A DNA stretch of 5,677 nucleotides from Gemmatimonadota bacterium (GTDB lineage: Bacteria > Gemmatimonadota > Gemmatimonadetes > Longimicrobiales > Gaopeijiaceae): NCBI GenBank assembly GCA_003695865.1, contig RFGQ01000030.1, forward strand, positions 1-5,677, given 5' to 3'. Each line of letters starts with the position of its first letter. Position 1 is the first letter of the stretch. Positions 5,237 to 5,677 of the stretch are shown piece by piece. Both the position numbers and the translations under genes were made by a program. The notes under the pieces are model-generated. The model was not told where the DNA came from. It worked only from the letters and a program-made list of their open reading frames with translations, and made no database searches.

Positions 5237-5677
5237 TCGTAGCCTCCCAGCGGCTGTCGGTACAGCGTGTCGCCCGTCACGGGGCGCCAGGGCGGGACGA
5301 TCTTCTCCCACTCGAGCGAGAGCGCGATGCCGCCCGGCCGCACGCCGGTCTCCCGCTCGAGCCGGTCGCAGAGATAACGGGCGAGCAGCGGCCGGTAGAC
5401 CTCGCCCCAACCCTCGTAGCCGATGTTGGTGTGGATGCGCCACTCACGATGCTTGCCCCAGTGGGGCTTGGCCGACTCGCGCGCTCCGACGAAGACGTAG
5501 TGGACCCTCCGCCAGCGGCCCTCGGGGTCGGCCGGGCCGTCCGGATCGCGGGCGGACGCGGGTCCGGCGGCGGGCACCTCGGCGGTCGAGAGCAGCGGGG
5601 CGGGCGCCTCGGCCCGGTCGGCGGCGGGTACGAGGGGAGGGGGCCCGCCGGAGGGGGCCGCGCCCGCGGCCGAGGGC
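5221..5677 (-). CDS. Hypothetical protein, C-terminal part, gene upstream of the HTTM gene
   Basis: This frame is open from the window's right edge to a TGA at 5221-5223 and gives 151 residues, so the start lies outside the window. I do not recognise the family. The first 55 or so visible residues are rich in Pro, Ala and Gly and look like a flexible linker. The last 95 or so are a folded-looking domain, rich in Trp, Tyr, Arg and His, with segments such as RRVHYVFVGAR, KPHWGKHREWRIHTNIGY, YRPLLARYLCDRLERETG and ALSLEWEKIVPPW, ending in GGYDCVSD. No membrane segment is visible in this part; one could lie further upstream. A GTG at 5577 could serve as a start, but it has no ribosome site that I can see and lies in the linker, so the longer form is preferred. 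The 16-base overlap with the HTTM gene implies the two are made together. Confidence 0.75.
   Translation of the reverse strand, partial: PSAAGAAPSGGPPPLVPAADRAEAPAPLLSTAEVPAAGPASARDPDGPADPEGRWRRVHYVFVGARESAKPHWGKHREWRIHTNIGYEGWGEVYRPLLARYLCDRLERETGVRPGGIALSLEWEKIVPPWRPVTGDTLYRQPLGGYDCVSD

Noticed and set aside
4088..5242. A 384-codon plus-strand frame opposite the HTTM gene.
   Set aside because: The product is highly charged and repetitive in Arg, Glu, Gln and His. The opposing frame has clear membrane segments and HTTM motifs.

Overview
This is a very GC-rich (by eye roughly 70%) bacterial chromosomal segment. Genes are densely packed on both strands, codons end mostly in G or C, and there is no sign of phage, insertion sequence, CRISPR or tRNA. 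The gene content (PriA, an orphan HNH nuclease, a one-chain ADP-forming acyl-CoA synthetase, an HTTM membrane protein) would suit a soil or marine high-GC Gram-negative lineage such as Gemmatimonadota, Acidobacteriota or Myxococcota. That placement is a guess: the window has no taxonomic marker beyond 55 residues of PriA.

Layout, left to right. Bases 1-168 (+) hold the last 55 codons of a protein recognisable as primosomal helicase PriA. A 266-base gap follows, containing an AT-rich patch (a weak promoter candidate) and a small hairpin. Bases 435-1031 (+) encode a compact zinc-binding HNH endonuclease. It converges on, and overlaps by 34 bases, a minus-strand gene (998-1474) for an unrecognised 158-residue helical protein. 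Upstream of that on the minus strand, after a 119-base gap, is a 701-residue NDP-forming acyl/acetyl-CoA synthetase (1594-3699) with both catalytic histidines in place. An 80-base divergent spacer separates it from a plus-strand gene (3780-4199) of the 6-pyruvoyl-tetrahydropterin synthase/QueD fold. This last protein keeps the zinc histidines but has no Cys or His where the family's catalytic ones sit. A GC-rich hairpin lies at its convergent junction with the last pair of genes. That pair, on the minus strand, is an HTTM (vitamin K-dependent carboxylase-like) membrane protein with a probable TTG start (4229-5236) and, overlapping it by 16 bases, the 3' part of an unrecognised Pro/Ala-rich protein (5221 to beyond the window).

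How they work together: the window looks like several short transcription units, not one system. The clearest functional unit is the overlapping HTTM pair, which is probably translationally coupled. The CoA synthetase and the 158-residue protein are co-directional and could be co-transcribed. No defence, secretion or biosynthetic cluster is evident. The most unusual items are the QueD-like protein without its catalytic residues and the HTTM protein with its unknown partner.
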